64,000 nt of DNA from JBMFVE01 sp049966155 (GTDB lineage: Bacteria; Bacteroidota; Ignavibacteria; Kryptoniales; JAKASW01). The notes beneath the pieces are model-generated. The model saw nothing but the letters and a program-made list of their open reading frames with translations, was not told the DNA's origin and ran no database searches. Made by a program: the position numbers and the translations under genes. Shown in pieces: positions 10,121 through 18,330 of the stretch (positions are counted from its first letter, which is position 1; each line of letters opens with the position of its first letter). Where the stretch lies: the NCBI GenBank assembly GCA_049966155.1, contig JBMFVE010000001.1:620001-684000 (forward strand), read 5' to 3'.

Positions 10121-10840
10121 TTAGTTAACTTTCAAAACAACAGTTTTCAGGTTTGCGCCGGACCCGTATAAAACAACCTTATACCGCCCCAGTGCCTGTC
10201 CATTTAACGAGACGTGGTCCATTCCCGTTAAAGTGCTCCCGTTCGCATCAGTAATTGTGTACTTTGGATTTGCAGATGCAGCCACCTTGACATTTGCAGT
10301 CTGTTTGCCCAGAAGGACACCTGTAGCTACTGTTGAATCCTTTGTACCAATTGTTACAATAAAATTAACTCCACCTGAAATGTTTCCTGCGGTATCGGGG
10401 GACATATTGACAAACGAGACCAGAACGCTGTCCTTAACACCGCCAGTTGAAAAAATGTAGCGGTCTGCAAAGAAATAGTAAGAAGCTTTGTTCACTCCTA
10501 CCGACGGATCAGAGACAGCATAAGCAATATAGGCATATTGAGACTTAAGGGCTGTCCGCAAAGTATCAAATGCTGAGCCGTAGGTAAACTTAAAGAGTCG
10601 GGTACCAGACGGCAAATTGATTGTGTCCGATGCAGCACCGTAGTTGACAGTTGCTACAGAGTTGCCATCTACCGCAACTGCCATCGAGCTACCTGTGTTT
10701 GCAAGATTTACAAACTTCACCAGTGACCTGTAATCAGTAACTGGAACGTTTGCATCGTTCACATTAATACACCCAACCATGCTGACGATCAAACCAAGTG
10801 CAAGCAAATACACAAGTTTGACCTTACCGGTTTTTTTCAT
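10121..10840 (-). CDS. DUF4397 domain lipoprotein
   Basis: A 239-residue lipoprotein: positively charged N-terminus, hydrophobic core and lipobox MVGC (Cys about residue 24). The mature part has the DUF4397 pattern 'VKFVNLANTGSSMAVAVDGN... VNYGAASDTINLPSGTRLFKF', a predicted beta-sandwich in one or two copies. The family is exported and of unknown role. The start is fixed by a strong Shine-Dalgarno AAGGAGGT at 10844-10851, a few bases before the ATG. It is the first gene of the operon lipoprotein - TonB receptor - T9SS surface protein - PorV-like barrel. Confidence 0.75.
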   Translation of the reverse strand: MKKTGKVKLVYLLALGLIVSMVGCINVNDANVPVTDYRSLVKFVNLANTGSSMAVAVDGNSVATVNYGAASDTINLPSGTRLFKFTYGSAFDTLRTALKSQYAYIAYAVSDPSVGVNKASYYFFADRYIFSTGGVKDSVLVSFVNMSPDTAGNISGGVNFIVTIGTKDSTVATGVLLGKQTANVKVAASANPKYTITDANGSTLTGMDHVSLNGQALGRYKVVLYGSGANLKTVVLKVN

Positions 10841-11180
10841 ATTACCTCCTTGAGTGTGTAGTTTGTGAGTAGGTGAAAATAGGTGAGAGAAGAATCAATA
10901 ACATTCGATCGAACATTCCTCCATTTCTTTTCCGAAAATAAAAGTGCCGGGCTTCAGGTGCCAGCCGTAATACTCTTCATTCTCCTGCCCGACAAAGCCA
11001 GACTTTAACAAAAGTTACACAACAGCCAGCTTAAATTTCGCTGAAATATAACGATGCAACTCTGTTTTGTCAAGTAATGGAATAATAAAATTTATTTTTC
11101 CGTACTTACTGGCTCCTTTTGCAAACTTTAAACTGTCAAATAGAATCTTTCAAGCTTGCTTTCAACAATATTTTCTGTTG
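10841..11180 (-). other. intergenic region with operon leader and upstream terminator
   Basis: Between the Nramp gene stop and the DUF4397 start there is no plausible gene. The part next to the DUF4397 start holds its strong ribosome binding site. The middle holds a terminator-like hairpin for the Nramp transcript (10935-10993). The promoter of the four-gene operon should lie at about 10852-10934, but I see no convincing -35/-10 or TAnnTTTG match. Confidence 0.5.
10935..10993 (-). terminator. probable terminator after the Nramp gene
   Basis: In minus orientation, GTCGGGC (10987-10993) pairs with GCCCGGC (10946-10952), seven pairs with one G-U, and is followed by ACTTTTATTTT. The 34-base loop holds a smaller GGCT/AGCC hairpin. 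It is about 190 bases past the Nramp stop, so it is somewhat distant. Confidence 0.45.
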
Positions 11181-12449
11181 TCATTTAAATATACCCGCAA
11201 ATAATATCACGTTAAGATACGTTACAGACGCCCCAATCAGTAATAAGATGATAGTGGTGAGTTTTCCGTTGGCAAATTTGTTCATCACTTTTTTTGAAGA
11301 TGTTAGATAAATTTGCAGGAAGATTGTTATTGGGAGCTGTATACTCAGGATCATTTGGCTTATTATCAACCCCTTAAAAGGATCCTTTATCAAGAAAATC
11401 ACGAACAATGCCGAAATCAGTGAAATTAATATTCCGGACCGACTGGTTTTCTCGTTTACATTAAAAGATCTTCCGAACATTCCTGCAAAGATGGATCCCC
11501 CTGCCATCCCGGAGGTCACACTTGAAGAGATCCCCGAAAATAATAACCCCACCGCAAATACAAGGGCAGCACTTTTCCCCAAAAGTGGTTTCAGTAATGC
11601 CTCAGCCTGAGGCAGTGCGTCCACCCTTATTCCGGCATGATAAAAAGTGGCGGCGGCAAGGAGAAGCATGGCGCAGTTTATTCCCCATCCAACAAACATC
11701 GAAAAAAGAGTATCAAAAAATTCATAATCCAATTGTTTTTTTATGACCGACTCATCTTCAAGGTTCCAGTGGCGACTTTGAATGATTTCAGAATGAAGAA
11801 ACAAATTGTGCGGCATAACCACTGCCCCAAGTACGCTCATTACTACCACAATTGAATTCTCAGGGAGTGATGGCCTGATAGCGCTAATAGCCGCATATGC
11901 CCAGTCTATTTTGACCAATTTTAATTCATAAATAAAAGAAAGCCCTATCAGTGAAACGAATCCGATAATCCACTTTTCTATTTGCATATATGAGTTTGCT
12001 AAAATTAAATATCCAACCAGAATAACTATCAAGAAGGATCCTGCAGGGATCGGCAAATTAAAAAGCATGTTCAGGGCAATTGCCCCCCCAAGAATTTCCG
12101 CCAATGAGGTAGATACCGATGCCACCATTGCTGATGACAACACCGTTTTCGAAATCCATCCGGGCGTGAAGGCTGTTGTAGCTTCTGAGAGGCACAGACC
12201 TGTAACAATTCCCAGATGAGCTACATTATGCTGAAGGATTATCAGCATAATAGTTGAAAGAGTGATAACCCATAAAAGGGGATAACCAAACCATGAACCT
12301 GCGGCAACATTAGTGGCCCAGTTACCTGGATCTATAAAACCAACGGTGACAAGAAATCCAGGGCCAATATATTTAAGGATTTCCAGCGCACCAATCGATG
12401 TTAGCCCCTCTTTACTCTTCAGCTGCTTGACTATTTCTCCGAAAGTCAT
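11181..12449 (-). CDS. Nramp-family divalent metal transporter
   Basis: Proton-coupled importer of Mn2+/Fe2+ in the inner membrane. The 422 residues contain about 11 membrane segments. Both metal-site motifs are present: DPGN in the first helix (FIDPGNWATN, about residue 40) and MPH in the sixth (AVVMPHNLFLHS). The Met of that motif marks transition-metal Nramps, as opposed to the Mg2+-transporting relatives that lack it. Length and topology fit MntH-type proteins. It stands 88 bases after the small membrane protein gene and could be co-transcribed with it. No Fur or MntR operator is recognisable upstream. Confidence 0.92.
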   Translation of the reverse strand: MTFGEIVKQLKSKEGLTSIGALEILKYIGPGFLVTVGFIDPGNWATNVAAGSWFGYPLLWVITLSTIMLIILQHNVAHLGIVTGLCLSEATTAFTPGWISKTVLSSAMVASVSTSLAEILGGAIALNMLFNLPIPAGSFLIVILVGYLILANSYMQIEKWIIGFVSLIGLSFIYELKLVKIDWAYAAISAIRPSLPENSIVVVMSVLGAVVMPHNLFLHSEIIQSRHWNLEDESVIKKQLDYEFFDTLFSMFVGWGINCAMLLLAAATFYHAGIRVDALPQAEALLKPLLGKSAALVFAVGLLFSGISSSVTSGMAGGSIFAGMFGRSFNVNEKTSRSGILISLISALFVIFLIKDPFKGLIISQMILSIQLPITIFLQIYLTSSKKVMNKFANGKLTTIILLLIGASVTYLNVILFAGIFK

Positions 12450-12537
12450 TCCATAAATAAGAACGCAAACAGTCCTATTTTTAGTTCACTTTCTAACCCG
12501 ATTTTCCTATTTTTACATCAAGTGTTCACAATAAATT

Positions 12538-13074
12538 TTAAGTCCCCTTCTTCAAGAAGTTTTTCCAGAGAAGATAAAAACCAGCGAAAATAATAGCTGC
12601 TGGAACCAGCACTCTCAGTGTTGTGAATAATTTTGCCGTTAAATCATAATTTTCCCTCATCGCCACCAGTCCACCCCAACCGGCAAGAACGGATACGATT
12701 GAAATTATCAGGAACAAAACTTCTTTAGGCTTAGAAAAGTAGAGCATCAAGAATGAAAGCCCGGGTATGATGAGTACCGATGGCCAGAGAGAGTCCCATC
12801 CGGATGGAACAACTTCATAATTTACGAGAATCATCAGAAAGCCGGTCAGGAAGACAAACGTTCCCCAGAAGAGTTTCTTCTGCTCAGATGCTGCATAACC
12901 AGTAATAGCTCGTTCACCACCAACGACCAAGGCGACTGCCCCTACTACTGCCAGCAGATTTATATTCATCACACCGGCTCTGTTCAACAAGAGCAAAACT
13001 CCTGTAACCAGCAAGAGGAGTCCAATAAATATCCTCCCCAACCGAATCTTTACCTGCCCTGTTTGGACCATCAT
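12538..13074 (-). CDS. small integral membrane protein (LiaF/DUF5668-like)
   Basis: A 178-residue protein with about five hydrophobic helices, including an opening pair 'RIFIGLLLLVTGVLLLLNRAGV' of the LiaF-like type and a C-terminal Lys-rich tail. The ATG overlaps the stop of the PspC-domain gene by four bases, so the two are translationally coupled and probably work together in envelope-stress response. There is no catalytic motif. The function is inferred from the PspC neighbour only. Confidence 0.6.
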   Translation of the reverse strand: MMVQTGQVKIRLGRIFIGLLLLVTGVLLLLNRAGVMNINLLAVVGAVALVVGGERAITGYAASEQKKLFWGTFVFLTGFLMILVNYEVVPSGWDSLWPSVLIIPGLSFLMLYFSKPKEVLFLIISIVSVLAGWGGLVAMRENYDLTAKLFTTLRVLVPAAIIFAGFYLLWKNFLKKGT

Positions 13075-13772
13075 CTCTTCTCCTTCGGCATCACAAAAGC
13101 CAGTACAAAATATAAGACAGTAGCCAGTCCAAACGATGGTATGGCGAGTATGACAAAGAGTATCCTGACAAAGGTCGGATCAACATCAAAATACTCGGCA
13201 AGCCCGCCACAAACTCCAAAAAATTTTTTGTTTACAGACGATCGATGAAGCGTTCTCATATCATCTCTTGTTGATTTATAAGGTTCTTCCTCATCACTTA
13301 TTATAGGCCCACTCCGCTGAGCAGCTTCGGGCTTTCTTCCTAACAGGAGGGCGGCACCAATGAGTATCAGCAAAAGAGGTAAAATAACTTCCCCCGCACG
13401 CGTCAACAAAGCAGAAAATGAGAAGAAATCGTAGTAATTCAAAAGCAGTGCAACTCCAATTACAATTAACAGCATAGCAACTGCCAGTGCAGCTCCCTTT
13501 CCTTTTTGGTTGCTCTTGAGACCAGGCTCTGATGTCATAACAGTTGAGTCCCCTCTTGGCGGAGATGGTATCACAATCATTCCAATTATATAGAATAATA
13601 TGCCAGCGCCGGCATTGATTATGGAGAGACCAACCAAGACCAATCTAACAATGTTCGAATCGAGTTCGAAGTATTCTCCAATTCCACCGCATACACCATC
13701 TATAATTCTATCGGTTTCTGACTTGTACAACCTGTGTTGTTTTGAGCCGGGCTGCTTCTCGTCATTCATCAT
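13071..13772 (-). CDS. double PspC-domain membrane protein
   Basis: A 233-residue inner-membrane protein with two PspC domains. One is N-terminal (about residues 14-75, 'RIIDGVCGGIGEYFELD' plus a helix). The other is C-terminal (about 170-232, 'FFGVCGGLAEYFDVDPTFVR' plus a helix). Two more membrane helices lie between them (about 95-150). PspC proteins sense or relay envelope stress. The usual protein has one domain, so this is an internal duplication. No pspA is present in the window. It is coupled to the downstream five-helix protein by a 4-base overlap and follows the cyclo-ligase gene by 37 bases. Confidence 0.85.
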   Translation of the reverse strand: MMNDEKQPGSKQHRLYKSETDRIIDGVCGGIGEYFELDSNIVRLVLVGLSIINAGAGILFYIIGMIVIPSPPRGDSTVMTSEPGLKSNQKGKGAALAVAMLLIVIGVALLLNYYDFFSFSALLTRAGEVILPLLLILIGAALLLGRKPEAAQRSGPIISDEEEPYKSTRDDMRTLHRSSVNKKFFGVCGGLAEYFDVDPTFVRILFVILAIPSFGLATVLYFVLAFVMPKEKR

Positions 13773-13809
13773 TCAATTTTTCCTGATGCTGATTGACAAC
13801 ATTTCAATA

Positions 13810-14394
13810 TTACTTTATCGTCGTACGTATTATTTCATGTTCCGTTACAATATAATCAACTCTGACATCTTCTGCAGATGATTGAATTGCATCCACGACC
13901 TGGAAATCGTAAGCAAGCGCCACCTTGGGTTTCCTTTGATCCCGTAAAAGGTTATCATAGTAACCAAATCCCCACCCTATCCTGTTTCCCTGCCGGTCAA
14001 CTGCTATAACAGGCACAATGAAAATATCCACTTCTTCAATTGGAATTGGAGAAAAAACTTTTGGCTCTTTAATATCAAAAGGGCCAGTCGTCACATCACC
14101 AAGATTCATCAATTCAGAAGTTCCAAGCTTTCTTTCTTTCCTATCGATTATAATCGGTACAGCAATTCTCTTCCCACGTGCAAATGATCGTGCAATCATC
14201 ATTATTGTATCCACTTCGTTTGGTTTTGAGGCAATATAAGTGTGCACCACCCCTGCATTCCTGTATTCCGGGAGGTTCTCAAGATTCATCAACACACTCT
14301 TGCTCCTTTCAAGTGCTTCATCTTCGCTCATGCTCTCCCTTAACTTCAAAACCATTTTCCGTAAATCATCCTTGGTCTTCTCCAGCCTTCCCAT
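13810..14394 (-). CDS. 5-formyltetrahydrofolate cyclo-ligase
   Basis: ATP-dependent enzyme that converts 5-formyl-THF to 5,10-methenyl-THF, salvaging this dead-end folate in the cytoplasm. At 194 residues it has the normal family length. The N-terminal helix has the 'KDDLRKMVLKLRESM' pattern. The nucleotide-binding motif is the conserved RIGWGFGYYD (about residues 138-147), and the VDYIVTEHE end is also typical. It appears to be the first gene of a minus-strand run continuing into the PspC and LiaF-like genes. Upstream lies an unassigned folded segment (14535-14653). Confidence 0.93.
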   Translation of the reverse strand: MGRLEKTKDDLRKMVLKLRESMSEDEALERSKSVLMNLENLPEYRNAGVVHTYIASKPNEVDTIMMIARSFARGKRIAVPIIIDRKERKLGTSELMNLGDVTTGPFDIKEPKVFSPIPIEEVDIFIVPVIAVDRQGNRIGWGFGYYDNLLRDQRKPKVALAYDFQVVDAIQSSAEDVRVDYIVTEHEIIRTTIK

Positions 14395-15008
14395 TTTGCT
14401 GTTCCTTAAAACCTCAATTTAGTTTTGTAATACATATTAACATGAAATCGCACCTTGCTGATAAATCCTGTATTATGTTTCCAGTCAATGCCTTTAATAG
14501 AAGTTCTCTACTTAAAGAATCTGATTAAATGAGTCATTCCGTACTGCGATTAATCCAGTTGCCATCACTCTGACGAAGGCTTTCCCGGCGCTTAACTACG
14601 GAATGTCCGGGCGGCCAGAAGCCGCATGGCGTCAGTTTACCCTGGCTTAATCGAATTTCAGAAAGACATTCGTTGGGACTATTCCAGCAAAAACTAATCT
14701 CTTTGCGGTGAATACATTGACGACAATCAAAAATAGCAAATTTGAAATAAAAAGCAAATTCCATTCCGCATGCTCAGGGATGTAATGAGTCAGCATTCTG
14801 CTGCCTTGAAAGTTTAATTTTTTCTGCCTACGATACATTACCATGGGCAGGATGGTAGTACCTCCACTATCCTTCATAGCAACCGAGTTCTTATCAACCG
14901 GCAGGTGTATTTTTTCTTTAATCATTCATTCCTATTCGTAGCTTTAATCTCAATTAAAACAAACTCTTCACCTGTTACCTCATTATTCAAAAATAAAAGG
15001 AATTCATC
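14395..15008. other. 614-base non-coding gap between divergent genes
   Basis: The gap between the divergent cyclo-ligase and GTPase genes must carry promoters for both. It has no ORF with recognisable similarity; a 92-codon frame at 14647-14925 has one hydrophobic stretch but no support. The GC-richer part at about 14535-14653 holds a network of complementary segments described separately. A second hairpin lies at about 14492-14517 (CTTTAA and TAGA pairing with TCTATTAAAG). The GTPase Shine-Dalgarno (AAAAGGA) is at the right end. Confidence 0.5.
14535..14653 (-). ncRNA. candidate structured RNA with pseudoknot, unassigned
   Basis: In minus orientation, CGATTAAGCCAG (14653-14642) pairs with CTGGATTAATCG (14558-14547) with one mismatch. 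Inside it CTGACG (14635-14630) pairs with CGTCAG (14575-14570), GCGGC/GCCGC forms a hairpin (14625-14611), and CCGG (14610-14607) pairs with CCGG (14588-14585). The loop of the last helix contains CATTCCGTA (14605-14597), which is perfectly complementary to TACGGAATG (14543-14535) outside the outer helix, giving a 9-pair pseudoknot. I could not match it to 6S, SRP, RNase P, tmRNA or a known riboswitch. Strand is uncertain because the pairings also work on the plus strand. It lies 140 bases upstream of the folate cyclo-ligase. Confidence 0.35.
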
Positions 15009-16373
15009 ATGAAACGGACGAAAATAATAATTCTCGGGGCTGCCGGGAGAGATTTTCACAACTTCAATACAATTTTCAAAGACAATAAAAATTATGAGGT
15101 GGTCGCTTTCACAGCAGCCCAAATTCCAAACATTGATGGAAGGAAATATCCCCCTGAACTTTCGGGGAAGTTATACCCAAAGGGAATACCAATATATTCC
15201 GAGTCTGAACTTACAAAATTAATAATGACTAAAGGGATCGAACAGGCAATCTTTGCTTACTCTGACGTCTCATTTAACTATGTAATGAGTAAGGCATCAC
15301 AAGTGATGGCTGCTGGCGCAGATTTTAAGCTCCTCAGTGCTCAACGAACAATGCTGACGGGTAGGGTACCTGTAATTGCTGTTGTAGCAGTCAGAACCGG
15401 ATCGGGAAAAAGCCAGACCTCACGCAAAGTCTGCAACATCCTTCGGTCAAAAGGACTGCATGTTGTTGTGGTTCGACATCCGATGCCCTACGGTGACCTT
15501 GCCAGACAGAAAGTCCAGCGATTTGCCCAAATCGAGGATCTTAAAAGACATAATTGCACTATTGAGGAGATGGAAGAATACGAACCACATATTACAAACG
15601 GCGACATAGTTTACGCTGGAGTTGACTATGAAGCAATTCTGCGACAGGCAGAAAAGGAAGGGGATGTGATAGTATGGGATGGCGGCAATAACGATACTCC
15701 TTTCTATAAACCCGATCTTACAATTACGGTTGCGGATCCGCACCGTCCCGGCCATGAGCTGTCGTATTACGCAGGAATGACCAACCTCCTTATGGCCAAT
15801 GTGGTGCTAATAAACAAGATTGACTCCGCCACTAAATCAAATGTCGAGCTTGTAAAAAAGAACATTAAAAGTGTCAATCCACATGCAACAATCATTGAAG
15901 CGGCATCACCGGTCTCAATCTCATCACAGGAAAATGAAAAACCGGAAAATCTTATAAGAGGCAAGAGGGTGCTGGTGGTAGAGGATGGACCGACACTCAC
16001 TCATGGTGAAATGCCGTACGGTGCTGGTGTAATTGCAGCAAAAAAATATGGGGCAAAAGAGCTGGTTGACCCCCGCCCATGGACTGTGCGATCAATCGGC
16101 AACACATTTAAGAAATTTCCGAAGATTGGAGCACTTCTCCCTGCAATGGGCTACGGCGAAAAGCAAATTAAAGACCTTGAAGCAACTATCAACAGGGTGC
16201 AGTGCGACACCGTGATTATAGGCACGCCAATTGACCTTCGACGGGTAGTGAAAATCAACAAACCGACTGTTAGAGTTCGCTATGAGCTGGAAGAGAAAAC
16301 AAAGCCAGATCTGGAGAATGTAATTGTAAAATTCATCAGCAAACATAAAATCGTCAGGAGAAACTTCAAATGA
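15009..16373 (+). CDS. cyclic 2,3-diphosphoglycerate synthetase-like GTPase
   Basis: A 454-residue cytoplasmic P-loop enzyme of the family that includes archaeal cyclic-2,3-diphosphoglycerate synthetase. The N-terminal about 120 residues form a Rossmann-like part (KIIILGAAGRDFHNFN). The Walker A is VRTGSGKSQTS (about residue 130), and NKID near residue 275 resembles a G4 motif, with 'GVIAAKKYGAKELVDPRPW' further on. Bacterial members have no proven reaction. It begins after AAAAGGAATTCATC (good ribosome site), and its TGA overlaps the ATG of the ornithine carbamoyltransferase gene, so the products are made together. A link to carbamoyl phosphate or arginine breakdown is inferred from context. 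Confidence 0.8.
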   Translation: MKRTKIIILGAAGRDFHNFNTIFKDNKNYEVVAFTAAQIPNIDGRKYPPELSGKLYPKGIPIYSESELTKLIMTKGIEQAIFAYSDVSFNYVMSKASQVMAAGADFKLLSAQRTMLTGRVPVIAVVAVRTGSGKSQTSRKVCNILRSKGLHVVVVRHPMPYGDLARQKVQRFAQIEDLKRHNCTIEEMEEYEPHITNGDIVYAGVDYEAILRQAEKEGDVIVWDGGNNDTPFYKPDLTITVADPHRPGHELSYYAGMTNLLMANVVLINKIDSATKSNVELVKKNIKSVNPHATIIEAASPVSISSQENEKPENLIRGKRVLVVEDGPTLTHGEMPYGAGVIAAKKYGAKELVDPRPWTVRSIGNTFKKFPKIGALLPAMGYGEKQIKDLEATINRVQCDTVIIGTPIDLRRVVKINKPTVRVRYELEEKTKPDLENVIVKFISKHKIVRRNFK

Positions 16374-17287
16374 AAAAGGACTTTATCAGTATTGCAGATT
16401 GGAGTTCTGATGAGCTCAATGATCTGTTAAACCTATCTTTTAAAATGAAATCCTCTCCGGCAAACTATTATCGTTCGCTCGAAGGTAGATCTGTTGCAAT
16501 GATTTTCGAAAAACAATCCCTGAGAACCCATGTCACTTTCGACATCGGTATATATCAACTCGGTGCACATTCTGTTTATCTGACACAAGCTGACATAAAT
16601 CTTGGAAAAAGAGAGAGTATTTACGATGTCTCAAAGAACCTTGAAAGGTGGGTTGATGGTGTTGTCATACGCACGTTTGCTCACCAGAGTTGTGTAGACA
16701 TGGCTGCGTATATGAAAGTGCCTGTAATTAATGCTTTGACAGATACTGAGCATCCCTGCCAGGCTCTGGCAGATTTTATGACCATTAGAGAGAAATTTGG
16801 CGATTTTAAAAACCGAAAGCTTGTCTTTGTCGGGGACGGTAATAACGTTTGTCATTCTTTAATGCTGATGGCTGCCAAGCTTGGGATGAATTTTGTCGCA
16901 GCCACGCCAGGTGGATACGAACCCAACAAAAGAATCATCGCAGAGGCCGAAAGTGCTGCAAAGTCTTCCGGCGCTTCAGTTGACATTGTAAATGATCCGA
17001 GAAAAGCTGTGAAAGACGCAGATGTGGTTTATACAGACGTCTGGACAAGCATGGGACAGGAATCCGAAAGAGAGAAGCGAATATCTGCTTTTCGCGATTT
17101 TCAAGTCAACGCCAGTTTGATGAGGTTAGCAAAAAGTTCAGCAATTTTTATGCATTGCCTGCCGGCTCATAGAGGCGAAGAAGTTACAGATGACGTAATA
17201 GACTCAGGACAATCTGCTGTCTGGGACGAATCCGAGAACCGCCTTTACACCGAAAAAGCAGTTCTCTATACTTTGCTTAATGGGTGA
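16370..17287 (+). CDS. ornithine carbamoyltransferase
   Basis: Transfers the carbamoyl group between carbamoyl phosphate/ornithine and citrulline/phosphate. At 305 residues it has the family length. The carbamoyl-phosphate loop is SLRTH (residues 50-54), where most members have SxRTR. The HPCQALAD motif, the ornithine loop 'DVWTSMGQE' and the 'HCLPAHRGEEVTDDV' cysteine motif are all intact. Its ATG overlaps the GTPase stop by four bases, and carbamate kinase follows three bases after its stop. Pairing with carbamate kinase suggests the catabolic direction (citrulline to ornithine, then ATP), but no arginine deiminase is present, so the direction is not settled. Confidence 0.9.
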   Translation: MKKDFISIADWSSDELNDLLNLSFKMKSSPANYYRSLEGRSVAMIFEKQSLRTHVTFDIGIYQLGAHSVYLTQADINLGKRESIYDVSKNLERWVDGVVIRTFAHQSCVDMAAYMKVPVINALTDTEHPCQALADFMTIREKFGDFKNRKLVFVGDGNNVCHSLMLMAAKLGMNFVAATPGGYEPNKRIIAEAESAAKSSGASVDIVNDPRKAVKDADVVYTDVWTSMGQESEREKRISAFRDFQVNASLMRLAKSSAIFMHCLPAHRGEEVTDDVIDSGQSAVWDESENRLYTEKAVLYTLLNG

Positions 17288-17290
17288 GAT

Positions 17291-18229
17291 TTGGATAAGA
17301 CATTACTAATTGCTATTGGTGGAAACTCGCTGATGAAAACGGGAGACAGGGCAACAATCAAAGAACAGCTTGTAAATGCAGGAATCATTGCCAGCAAAAT
17401 TGCTGATGTTGCTGAATTGGGCTATCGCATTGTTATCACACATGGGAATGGCCCACAGGTAGGTGCGCAGCTCCTGCGGTCTGAGGTGGCGTCTGCGCAA
17501 ACATATATCCATCCCCTCGATGTTTGTGTGTCCACAACGCAAGGCGAAATAGGCTATCTTCTACAGAACACGCTCCAGTCGGTGCTGAAGCTCAGAAGAC
17601 TCGATTTTCAGGTTGCGACTATAGTCACACGGGTAGTAGTTGACAGCAATGATGCAGCATTTAATTCCCCCACAAAACCAATAGGGCCGTTTTATAAAAT
17701 AGAAGAAGCACAATCAAAAGCGAGGGAATTCGGCTGGTCAATTATTGAAGATTCCGCCCGTGGGTACAGACGTGTTGTCCCGTCACCGGATCCAAAGGAA
17801 ATCGTTGAGCTTGAGGTTATTAGGCGATGCATTGATGACAACACTATTGTTATAGCGGCTGGAGGTGGGGGAATACCTGTGGTTTACAAAAACGGTAATA
17901 TTACGGGAGTTGAAGCAGTCGTCGATAAGGACAAAACCTCTGCACTCCTCGCTTCGCACCTGGAAATAAGTAGACTTGTAATCTCCACGGATGTTGATTT
18001 TGTTTACCTGAACTATGTCAGTTCTTCCCGAACCGCAATAAAGTCAATGAGAACCGAAGAAGCAAAGAGGTTCCTTGCTGAAGGACATTTCGGAACAGGA
18101 AGTATGAAGCCAAAGATTGAAGCTGCATTAAATTTCTTAAGCACAGGGGGAAAAGAAGTAATAATAACAAATTCAGAAAATTTGGTCGGCGCTATTTCAG
18201 GACAGAATGGAACCCACATTTTTCCTTAA
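17291..18229 (+). CDS. arcC: carbamate kinase
   Basis: Makes ATP from carbamoyl phosphate and ADP, releasing carbamate. The 312 residues match the amino-acid kinase fold. The N-terminus 'LLIAIGGNSL' binds phosphate; 'THGNGPQVG', 'AAGGGGIPV' and 'EAVVDKDKTSALLA' are the other family signatures. The start is a TTG at 17291, three bases after the carbamoyltransferase stop; the next Met would remove the GGN loop, so TTG is required. It is the last gene of the GTPase - OTC - carbamate kinase unit. No terminator is obvious before panD 101 bases on. Confidence 0.93.
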   Translation: MDKTLLIAIGGNSLMKTGDRATIKEQLVNAGIIASKIADVAELGYRIVITHGNGPQVGAQLLRSEVASAQTYIHPLDVCVSTTQGEIGYLLQNTLQSVLKLRRLDFQVATIVTRVVVDSNDAAFNSPTKPIGPFYKIEEAQSKAREFGWSIIEDSARGYRRVVPSPDPKEIVELEVIRRCIDDNTIVIAAGGGGIPVVYKNGNITGVEAVVDKDKTSALLASHLEISRLVISTDVDFVYLNYVSSSRTAIKSMRTEEAKRFLAEGHFGTGSMKPKIEAALNFLSTGGKEVIITNSENLVGAISGQNGTHIFP

Positions 18230-18330
18230 GCTTTATTGAAGGTATTGATAAGCAAATCGATGTTGCCTATCTTTCGTAGCCATTGGGTGTTAAAAGAGGC
18301 TAAAAAACAAAAATTTAAAGAAAAACAGTA

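Noticed and set aside
14535..14653. 6S RNA call for the folded segment upstream of the cyclo-ligase
   Set aside because: 6S RNA is a long hairpin with a central bubble; the pairings here are nested with a pseudoknot, so only position is suggestive.
14647..14925. 92-codon minus frame with one hydrophobic stretch in the folate/GTPase gap
   Set aside because: No ribosome site, no recognisable family, and its 3' end overlaps the outer helix of the folded segment; more likely chance.
16370..18229. Arginine deiminase pathway operon
   Set aside because: OTC and carbamate kinase are present but no arginine deiminase or arginine/ornithine antiporter is in the cluster, so the full pathway cannot be claimed.
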